64,000 nucleotides of DNA from contig JBCBNX010000011.1 in assembly GCA_039821555.1 (NCBI GenBank), positions 1 to 64,000 of the forward strand. Reading direction: 5' to 3'. The stretch comes from Bacteroidota bacterium (GTDB lineage: Bacteria; Bacteroidota; Rhodothermia; Rhodothermales; Rubricoccaceae). The notes under the pieces are model-generated. The model saw nothing but the letters and a program-made list of their open reading frames with translations, did no database searches and was not told the origin of the DNA. The position numbers were made by a program, and so were the translations under genes. Position 1 is the stretch's first letter, and each line of letters begins with the position of its first letter. Below, piece by piece: positions 60,170 to 64,000 of this stretch.

Positions 60170-61687
60170 CTACGAGTTCATCGTCGCGAGGAACTCGTCG
60201 TTCGAGGCCGTGCCACGCATCTGCTTCAGGACGAACTGCATCGCCTGGACTGGGTCCATGTCGGCGAGGATCTGCCGGAGGATCCAGATGCGCTGCAGGC
60301 GCTCTTCGCCGATGAGCATCTCCTCGCGGCGCGTGCCCGAACGCATGAGGTTGATCGCCGGATAGATGCGCCGGTTGGCGAGGTCGCGGTCGAGCACCAG
60401 TTCCATGTTGCCGGTGCCCTTGAACTCCTCGAAGATGACCTCGTCCATCTTGCTTCCCGTGTCGATGAGGGCCGTGCCGATGACCGTGAGCGAGCCGCCT
60501 TCTTCGACGGCCCGGGCCGCGCCGAAGAACCGCTTGGGCCCACGCAGCGCACCGGCCTCGACGCCGCCTGACATGGTGCGGCTCTGGCCTTCGTAGGCCG
60601 CATTGTGCGCGCGCGCCAGCCGCGTGATCGAGTCGAGCAGCACCACCACGTCTTGCCCGGCCTCCACGAGCCGCTTCGCCTTTTCCAGCACGATATCGGC
60701 CACGCCGATGTGGCGCGTCGGGTCCTCGTCGAAGGTGGACGCGATGACCTCGCCGTGGATCGTCCGCTCGAAGTCGGTCACCTCCTCTGGGCGCTCGTCG
60801 ATGAGCAGCACGAGGAGGTAGGCGTTTGGGAAGTTGGTGGTGATGGCGTTGGCGATCTTCTGCAAGAGGATCGTCTTGCCAGTCTTGGGCTGCGCCACGA
60901 TCACGCCGCGCTGGCCCTTGCCGATGGGCGCGAAGAGGTCGATGACGCGCGTCGAAAGTTCGCTGCCGGTGGTCTCCAGGCGAAGCTGCTCGTCGGGGTA
61001 GCTGGGCGTGAGGTAGTCGAAGTCGATGCGCTCGGCCATCTCGCTGGGCGAGACGCCGTTGATGGCGTTCACGCGGATGAGCGCGAAGAAGCGCTGGCCT
61101 TCTTTGGGGGGGCGGACCTGGCCGTCCACGGTGTCGCCGACGCGCAAGCTAAAGCGCTTGATCTGGCTTGGAGAGACGTAGATGTCGTCGGGCGACGGGA
61201 GGTAGTTGTACTCCGCTGAGCGCAGGAAGCCGTAGCCGTCCGGGAGGATTTCGAGGACGCCCACCTTGTGGATCATGCCTTCGAGCGAGACCTGCATCGG
61301 GTCGAAGCCCTGCATGTAGGCCGGCCACTGGTCGGAGATGGGTTGGCGCTGGCGAGGGCGGCGTCGGTTGGGACGGCGCTCGGACGTGCGGGGCGTAGCG
61401 CGGGCCTCAGAACGGGTGGAGGAGAGGTCAGCCATGGGAGCAGATCGATGGGGCGCCGCGTCGCTCGCAGCATCCGGGCGAGCAGCATCAGCGGCGCGAC
61501 GGGCTTGGTGCACGGTGCCGTTACCGTGGCCGTTCTCAGAATCGTGCGCTGCTTCGTCGGCGTTCGCTTCGAGGATGCGGTAGATGAGGTCGCGCTTGCG
61601 CAAGTGGGACAGCCCGTGGAGGCCGAGGCGCTGCGCGATCTCCTGCAGCTCAGCCACCTTCTTTTCTTGCAGCGACGCGATGTTCAT
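60170..61687 (-). CDS. rho: Transcription termination factor Rho
   Basis: 505 aa from [20 protein letters not shown] (an ATG four codons upstream is also in frame). Rho-N helix bundle ~1-45, then an ~85-residue Arg/Ala/Ser-rich insert ([13 protein letters not shown]) typical of high-GC and Bacteroidota Rho. The RNA-binding cold-shock domain has [20 protein letters not shown]. ATPase: Walker [21 protein letters not shown] (~265), [54 protein letters not shown] (R/Q loop), [15 protein letters not shown]. Forms a hexamer that releases RNA polymerase. Given weak U-tracts here, Rho-dependent ending is likely common. Confidence 0.96.
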   Translation of the reverse strand: MNIASLQEKKVAELQEIAQRLGLHGLSHLRKRDLIYRILEANADEAAHDSENGHGNGTVHQARRAADAARPDAASDAAPHRSAPMADLSSTRSEARATPRTSERRPNRRRPRQRQPISDQWPAYMQGFDPMQVSLEGMIHKVGVLEILPDGYGFLRSAEYNYLPSPDDIYVSPSQIKRFSLRVGDTVDGQVRPPKEGQRFFALIRVNAINGVSPSEMAERIDFDYLTPSYPDEQLRLETTGSELSTRVIDLFAPIGKGQRGVIVAQPKTGKTILLQKIANAITTNFPNAYLLVLLIDERPEEVTDFERTIHGEVIASTFDEDPTRHIGVADIVLEKAKRLVEAGQDVVVLLDSITRLARAHNAAYEGQSRTMSGGVEAGALRGPKRFFGAARAVEEGGSLTVIGTALIDTGSKMDEVIFEEFKGTGNMELVLDRDLANRRIYPAINLMRSGTRREEMLIGEERLQRIWILRQILADMDPVQAMQFVLKQMRGTASNDEFLATMNS

Positions 61688-61892
61688 GGGGAGGGGCATT
61701 CGCCGGGGGTGAGCCCGACTGGCGCGTGTGCGGGGCACACAGGCCTGACGCGAGAGAGAAGGGAGACGCTCGGGAGCGTCGTGGAGAGAGGCAGGAAGAA
61801 GGGAAAGGAAAGTGTACGCAGAAAGGTCGTCCAAAACAACCGCTTATCCAGACTGGGTTGCGATGGCCCACGTTTGCTTGGATTGTGGGGGC

Positions 61893-63233
61893 CTAGGCAG
61901 GCTCGTCCGTCGCGCGGAGCACGGCAGCCGCTACGAGGTGCGAGCCTGTGGCAAGCACGGCGTCATGCGCGGTGCTTCGCCGGTGCAGCCACGCGAGCGC
62001 CTCACGGGGAGTCGTGGGTGCGTCACCGAGAGAAAGAGCAAGGCCAGCCGCCGCGAAAGCCGCGCGGAGCTCCGACGCCGAGCGGGCGCGGGCACTGTCG
62101 AGCGACACGGGCGTGATCGTCGCCTCCGCACGCCGGAGCAGGGGCACGAGGGCGTCGAGGTCTTTGTCACGCATCAGTCCGAGGAGCACCTGGAGACGCC
62201 CCCCAGCCGTGCCTACTCGCCGAGCGCGCTGCCGCGTCTTCACAAACGCGAGCGCAGCGGCGAGTCCCTCGGCGTTGTGACTCACGTCCAGTACGGCAAG
62301 CGGGGATTCCGACCAAACTTCACAACGACCCCGAATTCCAGCGAGTTTCCGCACTGCGGCGAGTCCTTGGCGTACGGCGCTGCGGTCGCTTCCATCTACG
62401 CCAGTCATGATGCCTGCGGCCTCAGCCGCGCGTACGGCGAGCGCGGCGTTCCAGGTCTGATGGGTACCAGGGAGCCCCATGCGGAGATCGGCGAACCGAT
62501 GTGGTGTGTTCACGTCGAGGCGCACCGCCCCGTCAGACGAGGGTCTCGCCTCCACGGTCACCGTCTCGCGTACCGCCTCGAACGACGCGCCTCGTGCTTC
62601 GGCTTCGGCGCGGAGCACCGCTCGGAGCGCGGGGTCCGGCTCAGCGGTGAGAAACGGGACTCCAGGTTTGGCGATGCCTGCTTTCTCGCGGGCGATCGCC
62701 GCTTTCGTAGTGCCGAGCACATCCGTGTGGTCGAGTCCGATGTAGGTGACCAGCGCCACCTCGGGCGTGAGCACGTTGGTCGCGTCGAGCCGGCCGCCGA
62801 GCCCGACCTCCACAACAGCGAGATCGGCGGCCATCTCGGCGAAGTACAGGAAACTCAGCGCCACGGTCGCCTCGAAGAAGCTCGGGCGTACAGCGTCGAA
62901 GAGGGCGCAGTGGCGCGCCACCGCGCCAGCGATCCATGCGTGCGGGGCCGCCTGCCCATCGATGCGCATCCGCTCCGCGAAATCGACCAGGTGGGGCGAG
63001 GTGTGCAGCCCCGTTCGTCGCCCGCTGGCGGTGGCGACGGCGGCCAGCATCGAGGCCGTGGAGCCTTTGCCGTTCGTACCCCCGACGTGAACGCTCGGGA
63101 ACGCCTCGTGAGGCCGCCCCAGTCCCTCCATGAGCCGGTCCATCGTGGTGAGGCCCGGCCGGTAAGCCGCCTGTCCCTGCGCCGCCCAGCGCGGCAGCGC
63201 GTCGAGGTAGGCCCTGGCGTCGTCGTACGTCAC
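61893..63233 (-). CDS. folC: Bifunctional folylpolyglutamate/dihydrofolate synthase
   Basis: 446 aa from the GTG of V(M)TYDDARAYLDALPRW. Adds glutamate to dihydropteroate and to reduced folates. Motifs: VHVGGTNGKGSTASMLAAVA (P-loop), LHTSPHLVDFAERMRI, SFFEATVALSFLYF, LAVVEVGLGGRLDATNVLTP, YIGLDHTDVLGTTKAAIARE, GLPGTHQTWNAALAVRAAE, and LDVSHNAEGL in the C-terminal domain (usual DGAHNP is DVSHNA). Its GTG overlaps the tsaE stop by 4 nt (GTGA), so the two are translationally coupled. Confidence 0.93.
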   Translation of the reverse strand: MTYDDARAYLDALPRWAAQGQAAYRPGLTTMDRLMEGLGRPHEAFPSVHVGGTNGKGSTASMLAAVATASGRRTGLHTSPHLVDFAERMRIDGQAAPHAWIAGAVARHCALFDAVRPSFFEATVALSFLYFAEMAADLAVVEVGLGGRLDATNVLTPEVALVTYIGLDHTDVLGTTKAAIAREKAGIAKPGVPFLTAEPDPALRAVLRAEAEARGASFEAVRETVTVEARPSSDGAVRLDVNTPHRFADLRMGLPGTHQTWNAALAVRAAEAAGIMTGVDGSDRSAVRQGLAAVRKLAGIRGRCEVWSESPLAVLDVSHNAEGLAAALAFVKTRQRARRVGTAGGRLQVLLGLMRDKDLDALVPLLRRAEATITPVSLDSARARSASELRAAFAAAGLALSLGDAPTTPREALAWLHRRSTAHDAVLATGSHLVAAAVLRATDEPA

Positions 63234-63715
63234 GTCGGTGTGTCCCCGGGCGCCTCGATCAGTGTGATGCGCCGCCGCGTCTCGCCGATGCCGTCGCCTT
63301 CGACATGCGTGAGCTGGAGCCGGACGGTCTCCGGCGGCAGCACCGCCTCGATGCGTGCAGGCCACTCAATCAGGCACGCGCCGTCGCTGAAGAAGTAGTC
63401 CTCGTAGCCGAGGTCATAGAGCTGCTCGATACGCTCGATGCGGTAGGCGTCGAAGTGGTAGAGCGGGAAGCGCGCGCCATCGTACTCGTTGACGAGCGTG
63501 AACGTGGGCGAGTTGACCGCGGCCGGGTCAAGCCCCTGTGCAGCGCAAAGCCCCTTGACGAGGTGCGTCTTTCCCGCGCCGAGGTCGCCGTAGAGCGCGA
63601 CGAGGTCGCCGGGCCTCAGGTGCGCGCCCAGGCGCTCGCCGAGGGCCATCGTCGCCTCGGGCGAGGAGGAGTCGAGCGGAAGCAGGTCGGCGGCAGCGAG
63701 GCGAAAGTCGGACAT
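63230..63715 (-). CDS. tsaE: tRNA threonylcarbamoyladenosine biosynthesis ATPase TsaE
   Basis: 161 aa. ALYGDLGAGKTHLVKGLCAA is the Walker A, NSPTFTLVNEYDG the switch I, PLYHFDAYRIERIEQLYDLG and YEDYFFSDGACLIEWPARI the family core with W near the nucleotide. It acts with TsaB and TsaD in making t6A37 on ANN-decoding tRNAs. First gene of a two-gene operon with folC (4-nt overlap). ATG start at MSDFRLAAADLLPL. Confidence 0.94.
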   Translation of the reverse strand: MSDFRLAAADLLPLDSSSPEATMALGERLGAHLRPGDLVALYGDLGAGKTHLVKGLCAAQGLDPAAVNSPTFTLVNEYDGARFPLYHFDAYRIERIEQLYDLGYEDYFFSDGACLIEWPARIEAVLPPETVRLQLTHVEGDGIGETRRRITLIEAPGDTPT

Positions 63716-63853
63716 CGGACAGGGAACGAAGGGTGTAGGTCCCCCACCCTATTCCCGGTAGAGCGGTTCCCGGAGGCCTGAACGAGCGCGGGGACGCGCC
63801 CCCAGGACACGCCCCCGCTCTGCTTCACTCGGCCTCACTCTGACGACGCCGCG

Positions 63854-64000
63854 CTAGCGCACCACCGTCAGCCGCCGCGTCTCCGCGAAGCTCGCCCCCG
63901 ACACACGCACCACGTACGTTCCCGCGGGTAGACCCGACACATCGACGTCGAGTCGCTCCTGCGAGCCCGCACGCAGCGTCACCGCGCCCGAGAGCACCTG
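63854..64000 (-). CDS. C-terminus of a T9SS-type sorted protein (cut by window edge)
   Basis: The last 48 codons of a minus-strand gene that continues past the right edge: QVLSGAVTLRAGSQERLDVD, VSGLPAGTYVVRVSGASFAE, TRRLTVVR, then TAG. 'LPAGTYVVRV..G....TRRLTVVR' is the standard type A T9SS C-terminal sorting domain, so the protein is probably secreted and surface-attached. Nothing can be said about the rest of it. Confidence 0.8.
   Translation of the reverse strand, partial: QVLSGAVTLRAGSQERLDVDVSGLPAGTYVVRVSGASFAETRRLTVVR

Noticed and set aside
63784..63820. Terminator between the right-edge gene and tsaE
   Set aside because: GAGCGCGGGG and CCCCCGCTC can pair only with a bulge and alternative foldings; too weak to list as a feature.

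Overview
The window looks like chromosome of a high-GC member of the Bacteroidota/Rhodothermota lineage (Rhodothermales, Rubricoccus/Salinibacter-like; this is inference). Evidence: pervasive high GC with a strong third-position G/C bias; type IX secretion signatures (a PorZ-like two-propeller protein with a FlgD/T9SS-type C-terminal domain, and a second T9SS-type C-terminus cut by the right edge); a CarboxypepD_reg domain of the SusC/TonB-receptor kind; AraC regulators with membrane-embedded N-termini; Kdo synthesis (so a Gram-negative envelope); many GTG starts; weak Shine-Dalgarno sequences. No rRNA, CRISPR array or replication origin was seen.

Layout. 1-9.4 kb: an edge ORF with no start, a YyaL/DUF255 protein, a DUF4097 SSGD-repeat protein, 3-methyladenine glycosylase, a remnant of an NADase-type glycan-binding domain, ribH, the PorZ-like protein, tRNA-His and tRNA-Glu with a terminator, and a saccharopine-dehydrogenase-like reductase. 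9.5-17 kb: a lipoprotein, a flavin disulfide oxidoreductase, a small membrane protein, an O-methyltransferase-like protein, alr, and an OmpR/PhoR-type two-component pair. 17.07-19.58 kb is a decay zone: a collapsed MalT-like LuxR regulator, a frameshifted medium-chain dehydrogenase, an IS701-like element whose transposase has lost an internal block, and a MITE-like repeat. 19.6-28.4 kb: S41 peptidase, membrane AraC regulator, thioredoxin-MsrA-MsrB fusion, a lipoprotein, a secreted hypothetical protein and pfkA.

28.4-31.4 kb is a compositional island: a very AT-rich two-TM protein of unknown function followed by translationally coupled kdsD-kdsA. 31.5-37 kb holds a partner-switching set (RsbW-like kinase, RsbV-like STAS protein, RsbU-like phosphatase) divergent from a secreted/anchored protein built from repeats with a 'TDGSH...W...PP.DP..WG' signature. 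37-41.7 kb: prmA, an oxidoreductase, cca with a 4x8-bp repeat directly before its start, then a repeat-insertion locus in which the tail of cca is duplicated beside a tiny membrane ORF. 41.7-46.5 kb: acyl-CoA dehydrogenase, a DUF433/DUF5615 toxin-antitoxin pair, and an M3 peptidase. 46.7-51.1 kb: a lower-GC restriction-modification pair (HNH nuclease and HTH-fused cytosine-5 methyltransferase, convergent and overlapping) next to a divergent SF2 helicase. 51.4-55.4 kb: an AraC regulator bracketed by two copies of a ~100-bp repeat, an FKBP lipoprotein, and a DUF779 + aldehyde dehydrogenase module that the AraC protein probably controls. 55.7-64 kb: trkA, an RmlD-like reductase, CsbD, an OmpA-like lipoprotein, a HAD hydrolase, rho, and a tsaE-folC operon.

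Most of the window is ordinary housekeeping and envelope biology. The best candidates for something new are the AT-rich membrane gene, the TDGSH repeat protein opposite the Rsb-like module, the cca-tail duplication with its micro-ORF, and the restriction/helicase locus. Functions are read from motifs only; no database search was run.
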